From: Roseovarius lutimaris
Lineage (GTDB): Bacteria; Pseudomonadota; Alphaproteobacteria; Rhodobacterales; Rhodobacteraceae
Direction of reading: 5' to 3'
NCBI RefSeq assembly: GCF_900115165.1
Contig: NZ_FOVP01000016.1
Location: 1-64,000 of the forward strand
Length of the DNA stretch: 64,000 nucleotides
This document shows positions 1 through 8,248 of the stretch, in pieces. Position 1 is the first letter of the stretch. Each line of letters opens with the position of its first letter. The notes under the pieces are model-generated. The model searched no databases, was not told the DNA's origin, and was given only the letters and a program-made list of their open reading frames with translations. The position numbers and the translations under genes were made by a program.

Positions 1-28
1 CTTCGGGTTTCTCTCGTTTTCCAGCCAT
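1..28 (-). CDS. IS3-family transposase OrfA, first nine codons only (cut by window edge)
   Basis: Reading leftward from an ATG at 26-28, the sequence gives MAGKREKPE, which matches the start of OrfA helix-turn-helix proteins of IS3-family elements (usual continuation EEIV-KLRQV). A GGAGG ribosome binding site sits seven bases upstream (36-40). The stretch 41 to about 90, with its TGGTGGACCACTTTCAGG core, is then the terminal region of the element. Only nine residues are visible, so the family call rests on this short similarity and on the IS3 OrfB debris farther right. Confidence 0.55.
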
Positions 29-65
29 CGCTGATCCTCCAAGTTACGGGACAAATCTATCCCAG

Positions 66-374
66 GTGGTGGACCACTTTCAGGGGGCTATTCCAGGTGC
101 TATCGAGGCAAAAAAAGGCCTCTCAATTAAGAAGAAGCTGTTGTGTTGGGGCGCTTACCTCTTGCTAGCAGTAGTGCCGACTTTCTTTTTGGTCCAAGTT
201 TGGCCCAGTGAAACAAGCACTGTATTGATTTATAGCTCTTCCGATGAAGAGAATTCATTGGTCGGGCCAATCACTGCAACAGTGTTTATGGTTTCTGTGT
301 TCGCTGTTGGTTGGTCTAGGAAGCTGCTAGGAAACGCACTAAAGAACCGAATATTCGGAACTGATGCGAAATGA
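66..374 (+). CDS. small two-helix membrane protein, possibly 5'-truncated by an IS end
   Basis: This open frame of 102 codons starts at a GTG and encodes two hydrophobic segments (about residues 27-45 and 67-84) with a basic stretch (KKGLSIKKK) before the first. I do not recognise a family. Composition is AT-richer than the core genes to the right. The first 10-15 residues are encoded by what looks like the terminal sequence of the neighbouring IS3 element, and there is no clear ribosome binding site. Either the original start was lost when the element inserted, or the frame is translated as a chimera. Expression is unproven. Confidence 0.35.
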   Translation: MVDHFQGAIPGAIEAKKGLSIKKKLLCWGAYLLLAVVPTFFLVQVWPSETSTVLIYSSSDEENSLVGPITATVFMVSVFAVGWSRKLLGNALKNRIFGTDAK

Positions 375-608
375 TGCCCAATCATCAACATGTGCGCAGT
401 TTCAGGGTTACAGAGTGCACTAAACTCATGTTTTTATCGTTTCTGAACTGACTTAAAGCAGACCTTGGAGCAGTCGCATCGAATTCACCCTTCGTCCGCT
501 CAGCAGATCTTTGGCAAACAAGAATGCTGCAAAATGTGTCGACCGTCTGCTTCGGGGAAGCTGCAACGCAGCGCTTGGACATCTGGCCAATGGCAGGAAG
601 ACCGAAAG
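375..608. other. gene-poor interval inside decayed mobile DNA
   Basis: No convincing gene is visible on either strand. Open frames here overlap one another in opposite directions and show no recognisable motif. The interval lies between the small membrane-protein frame and the IS3 transposase debris and is probably residual mobile-element sequence. Confidence 0.4.
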
Positions 609-745
609 GTTGACTGGCATTACATCGCACCCGGCATACCGATGCAGAACGGGTTCGTAGAGAGCTTCGGCCACCAAGACAATCCGCAGCACTGTCAGCC
701 CCTATGAACAAATTAAGCTACTGCACGACGAGACCCTGCGATGAG
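609..745 (+). pseudogene. IS3-family transposase (OrfB) C-terminal remnant
   Basis: The translation contains VDWHYIAPGIPMQNGFVESF, the region around the third catalytic residue (Glu) of IS3-family DDE integrase domains, usually followed by NGRLRDELL-ETLF. The continuation is lost in this frame. LLHDETL reappears in another frame at about 718-738, consistent with an indel and decay. No N-terminal half is present upstream. It may be the far end of the element that starts at the left window edge, or a separate copy. Confidence 0.6.
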
Positions 746-747
746 GG

Positions 748-905
748 ATGTAAAAGCGCCCAAGACCAGTGGCCCGGTCAAAGCTGGAGATCGCTGACAT
801 CTTTCGACGGTACGGTCCTACATGACAGCAGACCAATGCGGGGCATGTCAGCCTCTCCCAGATCAAAGTGATGTTGGCGATTGCCCGCACCGCAGGGAGA
901 GGACG
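748..905 (+). pseudogene. IS91-family transposase N-terminal remnant
   Basis: In one frame the sequence reads LEIADIFRRYGPT, a TGA stop, then NAGHVSLSQIKVMLAIARTA. This matches the start of IS91-type (HUH, Y2) transposases, where the stop position is normally Trp and the text continues into a Cys-rich zinc finger. The frame begins after a TAA and is lost after about 900, so neither the zinc-binding region nor the catalytic HUH and Tyr motifs remain. It is a non-functional fragment that abuts the 3' end of the hydrolase gene on the other strand. Confidence 0.65.
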
Positions 906-920
906 GCGCAGGCGACGGCA

Positions 921-1859
921 TCAGCTGGCTATTTTCGCAGCGATGCCAGGGTTTACGCCCCAAGATTCGACCTCATGACAGGGGCGGGTCGGCAAGTCAT
1001 AATGGCGTGAGCGGTCAAATAAGGGCAGACCCGAGGCCAGCATGGAATGTAGGAACCACATCATGCCATTGGCGACGTCCTCGGGTCTTTCCCAAGTCAC
1101 GAAATGCCCTGCATCAACCACCAGAACCGCTTCAAGCCCGGGAATGTGATCTTCCATACCACGGGCGTATTCAATTGGCTGACGCGGGTCATGTTCACCA
1201 TGGATATAGAGCACTGGCATCGTGAACTTGGAATAATCCACCGGCTTACTATTCCGTATATGCGAAAAATAGAGCGGCACTACATCCGAAATTCCCGGGT
1301 ATGAGAATTCTTTAATGATCTCCTGCAATTCGGCCTCATCGGGTCGGCATTCAGGCTTGCATGATGTCTCGAACCAAACGCGCACATAGGCATCAGCATT
1401 TGACATCAATTGGCTGGCTTTTTCCGGATTACGACCGTTCCACTGATGATGCAGCGAATTGCGAGCATCATAGGTATGCAGAGACAGGCAGCAGCGGATA
1501 TAACGTTCAACCCTGTCCGCGACGAGGTTGACAATATTGTCGGCAATCACCACGCCCCAGTCATGTCCAGCAAGGTGAAATTTCTCGACGCCGATGGCAT
1601 CCAGAAACTCCAGCGTCTCAGCAGCGACGGTGCTGGCGGCATAGTCTCCTTTTGGCTTACCTGACTGGCCATAACCTTTCATGTCAGGGGCAATTACCCG
1701 GAACTGCTTGGCCAACGTGGGGATCTGGTGCTGCCAGCAACGCCAGCTTTCGGGAATCCCGTGGAGCAGAACAATCGCAGGGCCGGTGCCTTCTTCAACC
1801 CAATGCCAGTCAAGCCCGTTAACAGTAGTAGTGTGGTGTGAAAACTCAATTTGTGACAT
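921..1859 (-). CDS. alpha/beta hydrolase, epoxide hydrolase / haloalkane dehalogenase-like
   Basis: The 312-residue protein has the fold's landmarks: HGIPESW near residue 33 (oxyanion side), GHDWG with Asp100 as the likely nucleophile, a probable acid Asp224 in HGEHDP, and His252 in DAGHFVTWERP. An Asp nucleophile followed by Trp-Gly is the epoxide hydrolase/dehalogenase arrangement rather than an esterase Ser. The ATG at 1859 is preferred over an upstream in-frame codon because GAGAGGAG lies at the right distance. The last 35-40 residues after the usual end (MMWFLHSML) have no family counterpart I recognise and run up to the IS91 remnant, so the original 3' end may have been replaced. It follows a TRAP receptor gene with a short gap and is likely co-transcribed. 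The substrate cannot be read from the sequence. Confidence 0.8.
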   Translation of the reverse strand: MSQIEFSHHTTTVNGLDWHWVEEGTGPAIVLLHGIPESWRCWQHQIPTLAKQFRVIAPDMKGYGQSGKPKGDYAASTVAAETLEFLDAIGVEKFHLAGHDWGVVIADNIVNLVADRVERYIRCCLSLHTYDARNSLHHQWNGRNPEKASQLMSNADAYVRVWFETSCKPECRPDEAELQEIIKEFSYPGISDVVPLYFSHIRNSKPVDYSKFTMPVLYIHGEHDPRQPIEYARGMEDHIPGLEAVLVVDAGHFVTWERPEDVANGMMWFLHSMLASGLPLFDRSRHYDLPTRPCHEVESWGVNPGIAAKIAS

Positions 1860-1873
1860 TTGGAACACTCCTC

Positions 1874-3106
1874 TCAGGCTGACCGCCACCAGCGGCGGGG
1901 TTCAACATTTTCGGGCAGGATATCAGGGCTGATTTCACGCGCGATCCGATGTATTTCCGTGTAAGTATCCTGGCCACCAGACCACTTGTTCAGGCGCTCA
2001 CGCCATTGTTCCCATGGCTCAGGGTTGTGATCTGGTGCTGCCCGCTGTTCCGCTTCTGCCAACACATCAGCAGAAAGTTCGACAAATGGCACATTGTTCT
2101 TCGCAAACGTAGTTCCGGGAAGTTGCGGATTGCTTGCGCCGACCATATTGAGCAATGCGGTTTCTTGTGCGTTTTGCACGTAAATCTGTGTCTGGTACGC
2201 CGATTCCATGACCGCATCCTGCAACTCGCCGGAAAGCCGGTCAAAAACGTCAGCGTTCATTGACGTCGCCTCGGTGCCGCAGAATAGACGTAAGTCAATA
2301 GCCTGACCTAAAACCGGTGCCATGTTTGCATAAGCGGCTGCCGAAGCCCAGGTTTCAGCCCCATCTATCAAACCTTGTTTCAACCCATCGAGGGTTTCTT
2401 CCCAAGCTACTGGTACAGGATTAAGATCAAGCAAGCTCATGGCGATTCGACCCAATTGGGTGCCGGTCACACGGTTTTTTGTACCAGCCAGTTCACTCAA
2501 AGACGTGACGACGGGCTTATCTTTTGCCCATGCCTTTCCCATCATCAATCCACGCAATTCGCAGTGCGAGAAAAGGAATTGCAATCCGTGTTTTTCGCGT
2601 ATCGGATCGCGAAAGATTTTCTGGCTGTCGGGGTGATACAAGAAATAGTACTGCGCCGCTCTTGATGGAAACATATAAGCGTAATCAAGAACGTTGAAGT
2701 ATGGTGCAGCGCCAGCTGAATTCTGTGTTGACGCAGTGAACACATCGACGATACCCTGCTGTGCTTTCTCCGCACAGCTAAGTTCACCACACATCTGGTT
2801 CTGCCCGATGTATTCAATGCGAATTTCACCGTCTGTCCGCTCTTCCAGATCACGCGCAAAATGCAGCCCGCCGGTGACAAGAGTTTTTTCGGAATTCGCA
2901 CTGAAGCCTGCCGCACCAAATCTTAATGTGTGACGCGGTTCTTTGCCGAACCTGCGTTCATAGGTTGATTCCGCGGCCGCCGCGAGGCCTGGCAAGCTGA
3001 AGGCACTACCAGTCGCCCCGGCGATCATAACTGATGACAGACCGAAACGGCCAGACAGGCGCAAGAAGTCGCGCTTGGAAATGTTGTTCTTTATTGAGAC
3101 GTTCAT
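1874..3106 (-). CDS. TRAP transporter substrate-binding protein (DctP family), orphan
   Basis: This is a 410-residue periplasmic receptor. The N-terminus KRDFLRLSGRFG followed by a hydrophobic stretch resembles a Tat-type signal (Lys-Arg in place of Arg-Arg). The body shows DctP-like features: MCGELSCAEKAQQGIVDV, a long helical linker, and a terminal Trp/Arg-rich segment. The ATG at 3106 is chosen because GGGAGGA lies just upstream; the longer in-frame start has none. No DctQ or DctM membrane subunit is encoded nearby, so it must use a permease elsewhere or be a remnant of a larger island. It is divergent from a LysR gene and followed by a hydrolase, which suggests an inducible uptake-and-cleavage module. 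Confidence 0.87.
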   Translation of the reverse strand: MNVSIKNNISKRDFLRLSGRFGLSSVMIAGATGSAFSLPGLAAAAESTYERRFGKEPRHTLRFGAAGFSANSEKTLVTGGLHFARDLEERTDGEIRIEYIGQNQMCGELSCAEKAQQGIVDVFTASTQNSAGAAPYFNVLDYAYMFPSRAAQYYFLYHPDSQKIFRDPIREKHGLQFLFSHCELRGLMMGKAWAKDKPVVTSLSELAGTKNRVTGTQLGRIAMSLLDLNPVPVAWEETLDGLKQGLIDGAETWASAAAYANMAPVLGQAIDLRLFCGTEATSMNADVFDRLSGELQDAVMESAYQTQIYVQNAQETALLNMVGASNPQLPGTTFAKNNVPFVELSADVLAEAEQRAAPDHNPEPWEQWRERLNKWSGGQDTYTEIHRIAREISPDILPENVEPRRWWRSA

Positions 3107-3204
3107 CTTTTCCTCCCACATTGGCCGATTCCGAATTGACGGCCTGCATCCTCGAAGGTCTCGACATTGCCCATACAAATCAAATGCTATATAAATATGC
3201 GAGA

Positions 3205-3221
3205 CATGCCTAAATGGCATG
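3205..3221. promoter_or_regulatory. putative LysR-type operator (perfect inverted repeat)
   Basis: CATGCC-TAAAT-GGCATG is a perfect 17-bp inverted repeat containing the T-N11-A core typical of LysR-family recognition sites. It lies 21 bp before the lysR start and about 100 bp before the divergent TRAP gene, the usual place for a site that governs both autorepression and activation. An AT-rich stretch (TATATAAATAT, 3188-3198) next to it could carry promoter elements. Binding is inferred. Confidence 0.6.
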
Positions 3222-3242
3222 GAATGATGATATGGTAACCTA

Positions 3243-4184
3243 ATGAATTTGCGCAGTCTTCGTTACTTCGCCGCGATCTCACAAGCTAAGAGCATCACCA
3301 AAGCAGCTGAGAAACTGCATATCGCGCAACCCGCAGTGTCACGGCAAATCCAGAACCTTGAGGAAGAAATCGGCGTCAGGCTTATGAACCGCTCGCGCGC
3401 GGGAATCAAACTGACAGGGGCTGGTGAGTTCCTGTTGCAACGCGTCTTACCGCTTTTGGTGGAACTTGATCAGGCAAAAGAAACCTTATCACAACAGGCC
3501 AACGCCGAAGTGCAGGACCTCGTCATCGGGTTGACGACCGGCGAAGGGCTGACCGTGGCGTCGACTCTAATTTCGGGCTGGAACCAGCAATTTCCGGCTG
3601 CCAAAATCCGAATATTTGAAGGCCTTGCTCCTACAATTTACGCTGGGCTCAAGGATGGCTCGATTGACATCGGTGTGGTCCCCGAGCCACTTCCATATAC
3701 TGATATCTGGACCAAACCGCTATTCGAAGAACCCATCGTATTTATAGCACCTAAAGAAGATGTTGATAGTGGCATGCCATTTCGTTCGCTAGACAATCTG
3801 GACGTTCCGTCGGCTCTTTCTTTGCCGATTATCTTGCCGAGTTCTCCCAATCCATTACGTACTAGTATCGGGGAGATCGCGGACATATACCACGTAACGT
3901 TGAATGTGGCATTGGAACTCGATTCTATGTCGATCATCAAAGATCTGGTGAGACGCGGCAATGCTTACGCGTTTACGACATATGCCCATTTAACAAACGA
4001 ACTTGAGCATGACCTTCTTCGTGTAGTAGAAATGCCAAAGCAGGTGTTTAAAAGAAACATAAGTCTTTTCGGCTTATTACAGAACGATCACCTTGCCCCA
4101 GACAGCCCAGCTGTTGCGTTTATTGAAGAGTTGATTCTGAACACAGTCAAAGATGGTCGCTGGCCAGGCGCTAAATTGTTGTAA
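3243..4184 (+). CDS. LysR-family transcriptional regulator
   Basis: The 313-residue protein has the standard layout: an N-terminal winged helix-turn-helix (residues 1-60, with AISQAKSITKAAEKLHIAQ and the PAVSRQIQNLEEEIG recognition helix) and a periplasmic-binding-protein-like co-inducer domain from about residue 90. Length is normal for the family. It is transcribed away from the TRAP receptor and hydrolase genes and is separated from them by an interval carrying a perfect T-N11-A repeat, so it very likely regulates them. Base composition is lower in GC than the core genes, in line with the rest of this accessory edge. The ligand is unknown and may be the substrate of the neighbouring transporter. 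Confidence 0.92.
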   Translation: MNLRSLRYFAAISQAKSITKAAEKLHIAQPAVSRQIQNLEEEIGVRLMNRSRAGIKLTGAGEFLLQRVLPLLVELDQAKETLSQQANAEVQDLVIGLTTGEGLTVASTLISGWNQQFPAAKIRIFEGLAPTIYAGLKDGSIDIGVVPEPLPYTDIWTKPLFEEPIVFIAPKEDVDSGMPFRSLDNLDVPSALSLPIILPSSPNPLRTSIGEIADIYHVTLNVALELDSMSIIKDLVRRGNAYAFTTYAHLTNELEHDLLRVVEMPKQVFKRNISLFGLLQNDHLAPDSPAVAFIEELILNTVKDGRWPGAKLL

Positions 4185-4230
4185 AGCTGACTTGGACCTG
4201 TCCCGCTTTTGTGCCGCCCCAAGTGCTCGT

Positions 4231-4950
4231 TTAAGCCACCTTTCGTTCAAAGGCGACGAGGTTTTTCCACGCCAGTGCTGGGTGGCGGCGGCGTGGATTG
4301 TAGAAGCCATTGATGTATTGGAAGATCGCCATCTCAGCCCGCCGTCGTGTTTCCCATGATCTCCGCCAGATCAGTTCGGCCTTGATCGTTTTGAAGAGGG
4401 TGAGGAGGGAAATAGCCGACAGTCCAGTGGACTGTCGGCCCCGACGTAAAACGGCGGCGTTGTCGTAGCAATTACCTTTGCCGCTCATCGACACCTTGAA
4501 GCCGTGTTGGCGCAGGGTCTTCTGGTAATCGTGCGAACAATATTGGCTGCCACAATCCGTATGATGGATGTAGCCCTTTGATGGTGCCCTGAATGCGATG
4601 GCCATCTTCAACGCACGGATAGCCAAGTCCCGTTTCATGCTATTACTGACAGCCCAGCCGATTACCCGCCGAGAATGCAGATCGAGAATGACAGCCAAAT
4701 ACAGCCATCACTCACGCGTCCAAACATAACTGATATCGCCCGCCCACTTCTGGTTCGGCAAATTTGCGTTGAAGTCACGGTCGAGCAGGTTCGGTGCGAT
4801 ATTGAATTTATGGTCGCTGTCGGTTGTAACTTTGTGTTTGCGGGTCCGCACGACAGATATGCCGGTTTGGCGCATCAAGCGGCCCACACGCCGATGGCCA
4901 ACATTCTAGCCAATCTCTTCCAGTCCAATCCCGAGATGTTGATAGTAACG
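4231..4950 (-). pseudogene. IS3-family transposase OrfB, inactivated
   Basis: Read leftward, the frame gives VGHRRVGRLMRQ, KHKVTTDSDHKFNIAPNLL, NQKWAGDISYVWTRE, a TGA stop (4708-4710), then WLYLAVILDLHSRRVIGW, HHTDCGSQYCSH, GKGNCYDNAAV and a normal C-terminus to FERKVA. These are the DDE integrase segments of an IS3-family OrfB. There are three lesions: TGA where Gly is expected, an in-frame stretch of about 45 bp that replaces the catalytic Glu after NAAV and contains a perfect palindrome, and an in-frame TAG near 4905-4910 with no upstream half. The first two catalytic Asp residues are intact, the Glu is gone, so it cannot transpose. Confidence 0.85.
4415..4439. repeat. 25-bp perfect palindrome inserted in the transposase remnant
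   Basis: Two 12-base arms (GCCGACAGTCCA and its complement) flank a single central base. It sits within the roughly 45-bp stretch that interrupts the OrfB frame exactly where the catalytic Glu codon should be (NAAV...TLFKTIKAEL). The insertion keeps the reading frame. This looks like a small mobile palindromic unit rather than random mutation. Confidence 0.7.
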
Positions 4951-4963
4951 TAGATCATATACC

Positions 4964-4995
4964 TGATACTTCTATTATAGTACTGATAAGTATCA
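4964..4995. repeat. AT-rich inverted repeat at the island boundary
   Basis: TGATACTT and AAGTATCA form perfect 8-base arms around a 16-base spacer. The repeat lies just beyond the IS3 remnant, where composition switches from AT-rich accessory DNA to GC-rich core genes. It could be an operator, a weak terminator or a recombination scar. Nothing else supports a specific role. Confidence 0.35.
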
Positions 4996-5051
4996 ACTTT
5001 CTAACTTGACAATACTCCCGCCGGAGGCGTCCCTGCCGTGCCTCGCGCGCC

Positions 5052-6380
5052 CTAGGTCAAGGCGTATTCGGCGGCCTTGACCACACGCAAAAGCCGCTCT
5101 TCCTGAAATGCCTTGCCACAGAACATGATCCCGCAACTGGGCCGGCCGGTGGGCAATGTCACGGCGCAAAGCCCCATCAGGTTGCCAACCCGGGTGTTGC
5201 GCAGGGTCAACAGATTCTCGGTGACATAATAGCCCTCATCGCTCATCAGACGCGCGGCATCGGGCGGCAAATTCGGGGCCGAGGGCATGATCACCGCGTC
5301 GTATCCGGCAACGCGCGCGGCCCAATCGCGACGCAAGCCGTCAAGCAGGCGCCATCCGGCCACGTAATCGGCGCTGCTCACCGCTTTGCCACCGCGAAAA
5401 CGCTCAAGGATCGGTGCGAACATCTTGCCCGGTGCCGCCTCGATCACATCGCGCCAGATGCCATAGGCCTCGCCGGTGAAAAGCGCCGCAGAAAGCGGCA
5501 TGGCCTGCGCAACTTCGGGCGATTCGATTTCCTCGACCACCGCCCCGGCCTCGCGAAGCCGCGCAACGGCAGCCTCATAGGCGGCGCCCGGTTCGGGGCG
5601 CATATCGTCCAGCACAGACGTCTGCAAGGCGGCCAAGCGCAGCCCTTCAAGGCGCGCGCCACGCAGATCGGCGGGTTTGCCTCCCTCAAGCGCCGCCAGC
5701 ATCAACGCCGCATCCTCGACCGAGCGCGACAACGGCCCGACAGTGTCGAATTTCGCACAAAGCGGTACGACGCCTTCAAGCGACACCCGCCCGGCGGTGG
5801 TTTTCAACCCTACCAGATCGTTCCAGGCCGAGGGAATGCGCACCGATCCGCCGGTGTCCGACCCGATCCCGCAGGCCGCAAGATCAAACGCCACGCTGGC
5901 CGCAGCCCCCGAAGATGACCCGCCCGGCACGGCGCCCGCGTCATTCACACAAGGCGGCGTCGCCGTCACCGGGTTGAGGCCCAGCCCGGAAAACGCCAGC
6001 TCGCTCATATGGGTCTTGCCCAGGCAGACAAGCCCCGCCGCCGATGCGTTGCGCAATACCTCGGCGTCACGCGCGGGCATCCGCCCGGCAAGCAGGGCGC
6101 TGCCCGCCTCGGTCGCCACGCCTGCGCTGTCAAACAGGTCTTTCCAACTGACTGGCACGCCGTCAAGCACACCAAGGCGTTGCCCGGCGGCGGCACGCTC
6201 GGCGGCGGCCTCGGCCTCGGCGCGCGCCCGCCCCTCGGTCACCGCGCTATAGATCCGGTCGCGCGCCGGGTGGGCGTTGATCGCCTCAAGATAGGTCTCG
6301 GTCAGGGCCTGTGGGTCGATCTCGCCGCGCCCGATGCCGCGCCCCAGATCGCCTGCTGTCATCTTTAACCAGTCTCGCAT
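5052..6380 (-). CDS. amidase-signature family hydrolase
   Basis: This 442-residue enzyme belongs to the amidase signature family, which hydrolyses amides or transfers ammonia with a Ser-cisSer-Lys triad. The triad is visible: Lys80 in VSWKDLFD, the cis-Ser at residue 155 in GGSSSG, and the nucleophile Ser179 in GSDTGGS, with the family's 24-residue spacing between the two serines. The ATG at 6380 is preferred to one ten codons earlier because GAGGGG precedes it by seven bases. It stands alone, with no GatB or GatC partner nearby, so it is more likely a catabolic amidase than the tRNA amidotransferase GatA. It is divergent from a UbiH-type gene. Confidence 0.9.
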   Translation of the reverse strand: MRDWLKMTAGDLGRGIGRGEIDPQALTETYLEAINAHPARDRIYSAVTEGRARAEAEAAAERAAAGQRLGVLDGVPVSWKDLFDSAGVATEAGSALLAGRMPARDAEVLRNASAAGLVCLGKTHMSELAFSGLGLNPVTATPPCVNDAGAVPGGSSSGAAASVAFDLAACGIGSDTGGSVRIPSAWNDLVGLKTTAGRVSLEGVVPLCAKFDTVGPLSRSVEDAALMLAALEGGKPADLRGARLEGLRLAALQTSVLDDMRPEPGAAYEAAVARLREAGAVVEEIESPEVAQAMPLSAALFTGEAYGIWRDVIEAAPGKMFAPILERFRGGKAVSSADYVAGWRLLDGLRRDWAARVAGYDAVIMPSAPNLPPDAARLMSDEGYYVTENLLTLRNTRVGNLMGLCAVTLPTGRPSCGIMFCGKAFQEERLLRVVKAAEYALT

Positions 6381-6473
6381 AATCTGCCCCTCGCCTAACG
6401 CTGCATTCAAAAATCATTGGTAGCGGCAGAGCGGCGCATGGACAATCCCGGCCCGGCAAACATATTGATAGGC

Positions 6474-7691
6474 ATGGAACATGACAGCGATATCCTGATT
6501 GTCGGTGGCGGGTTGAATGGCCCGGCGCTTGCCTTGGCCCTTGCGCGCGCCGGATTGCGCAGCACGGTGCTTGACGCTCTGGCCGAACCGGTGCGCAAGA
6601 ACGCCGCCTTTGACGGACGCGCCTATGCCCTGGCTCTGGCTTCGGTGCGGCTATTGGATAATCTCGGAATCTGGCAACGGGTCGCTGATCACGCCCAGCC
6701 GATGCTTGAAATCAAGGTGTCCGATGGGCATGCGGGACAAGGCCCCGCGCCGTTCTTTCTGCATTTCGATCACGCCGAAATCGAAGAAGGCCCGATGGGG
6801 CATATGCTTGAGGATCGTTTCCTGCGCCGTGCCCTGCTTGAGGCGATGAACGAGGCGCCGTTGATCACCCAGATATCTGGTGAGCGTGTCACCGCACAAG
6901 AGGTCGGGCCAAAGGGCGCACATGTCACGCTCGCCTCGGGCAAGACCCTGAGCGGGCGACTGATCATCGGCTCGGACGGGCGCGGCTCGGGCACCGCCCT
7001 GCGCGCCGGGATAAGGCGCACCGGCTGGAGCTATGGCCAGACCGCTCTGGTGGCGGCCATCGCGCATGAGTTGCCGCATCACGGCATCGCGCATCAGTTT
7101 TTCATGCCGCACGGGCCGCTGGCAATCCTGCCCCTGCCCGGCAATCAAAGTTCGATCGTCTGGAGCGAAGCAGATGAAACCGCCGCCCGGTTTGCCGCCC
7201 TGTCGGATGCGGATTTCATGCAGGTGCTGCGCCCGCGCTTTGGCGATTTCCTTGGCCAGATCAGGCTGGCGGGCGAACGCTTCACCTATCCGCTCAGCCT
7301 GAGCGTCGCCAATCAGTTCGTCGCCGAGCGGCTTGCGCTGATCGGCGATGCGGCGCATGGGATGCACCCGATTGCCGGTCAGGGCCTCAATGCCGGGCTG
7401 CGCGATGTGGCCGCTCTGGCGCAGGTGCTTGACGAGGCCACCCATCGCGGCGAAGACTTTGCCGCCGCCGATGTTCTGGCCCGCTATCAGCAATGGCGCC
7501 GGTTTGATACCGCCACGCTGGCGATGGCGACTGACATGACCAACCGGCTGTTTTCCAACGATAACCCGCTGTTGCGCGTGGCGCGCGACCTTGGCATGGG
7601 CGCAGTCGGCGCCATGCCCGGCCTGCGCCGTGGCTTTATCCGCGAGGCGGCGGGGCTGACGGGCGATCTTCCGGAATTGATGCGCGGCTAA
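6474..7691 (+). CDS. UbiH/COQ6-family FAD-dependent hydroxylase
   Basis: The 405-residue flavoprotein has an N-terminal dinucleotide-binding motif (VGGGLNGPALALALA), the mid-protein IIGSDGRGSG motif and the C-terminal GDAAHGMHPIAGQGLN motif that closes the FAD site. This order is diagnostic of the UbiH/UbiF/COQ6 class A monooxygenases, which hydroxylate the ubiquinone ring. The ATG at 6474 places the Rossmann fold directly at the N-terminus; the longer open frame adds 19 residues without family similarity. Its stop overlaps the convergent rsmD by four bases. Which ring position is hydroxylated cannot be told from sequence. Confidence 0.88.
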   Translation: MEHDSDILIVGGGLNGPALALALARAGLRSTVLDALAEPVRKNAAFDGRAYALALASVRLLDNLGIWQRVADHAQPMLEIKVSDGHAGQGPAPFFLHFDHAEIEEGPMGHMLEDRFLRRALLEAMNEAPLITQISGERVTAQEVGPKGAHVTLASGKTLSGRLIIGSDGRGSGTALRAGIRRTGWSYGQTALVAAIAHELPHHGIAHQFFMPHGPLAILPLPGNQSSIVWSEADETAARFAALSDADFMQVLRPRFGDFLGQIRLAGERFTYPLSLSVANQFVAERLALIGDAAHGMHPIAGQGLNAGLRDVAALAQVLDEATHRGEDFAAADVLARYQQWRRFDTATLAMATDMTNRLFSNDNPLLRVARDLGMGAVGAMPGLRRGFIREAAGLTGDLPELMRG

Positions 7692-8248
7692 GCGATCCGC
7701 TCCAGAAAGCGAATGGTGGTATCGCCATATTTGCGCTCTTCAATAAGCTGGAATCCGTCGGGTGGGGTGATGCCTGCGCTTTCTTCCCAGACAATCAGCG
7801 CGCTCTCAGCGATCCAGCCGCCGACGAGGGCGGCGGCAAGCGCCGCTTCGCCAAGGCCCTTGCCATAGGGCGGATCGAGAAACACCAGATCATGCGGCGC
7901 GCCGGGGTTCACGCCCGGTCGGCGCGCGTCGGCTTTGAAAATTCGGGTCTGATCCTCGGCGCGGCAGAGCGCGATGTTCTGGTGCAACAGCCCAAGCGCC
8001 TTACGCCCGTTCTCGATGAAACTGACCGTCGCCGCGCCGCGCGACAGAGCCTCCAGGCCAAGCGCGCCGGTGCCGGCGAAGATGTCCAAAACCCGCGCGC
8101 CCTGCGCCGGATCGCCATAGCCCCCGGCCAACACGTTGAACAGGCTTTCGCGCACCCGATCGCTTGTCGGGCGCAGATGCGCGGCGGCATCCCCTTTGCC
8201 GACGCTGGCAAGGGCGCGGCCACGATGTTTTCCGGCGATGATCCTCAC
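7688..8248 (-). CDS. rsmD: 16S rRNA (guanine966-N2)-methyltransferase RsmD
   Basis: This 186-residue SAM-dependent methyltransferase matches RsmD. It starts MRIIAGKHRG, has the SAM-binding loop VLDIFAGTGALGLEALSRGA and the catalytic motif FLDPPYGKG typical of N2-guanine methyltransferases. It starts with GTG, overlapping the TGA of the upstream flavoprotein gene (GTGA), which points to translational coupling. The enzyme methylates helix 31 of 16S rRNA during 30S assembly. Length is normal for the family. Confidence 0.95.
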   Translation of the reverse strand: MRIIAGKHRGRALASVGKGDAAAHLRPTSDRVRESLFNVLAGGYGDPAQGARVLDIFAGTGALGLEALSRGAATVSFIENGRKALGLLHQNIALCRAEDQTRIFKADARRPGVNPGAPHDLVFLDPPYGKGLGEAALAAALVGGWIAESALIVWEESAGITPPDGFQLIEERKYGDTTIRFLERIA

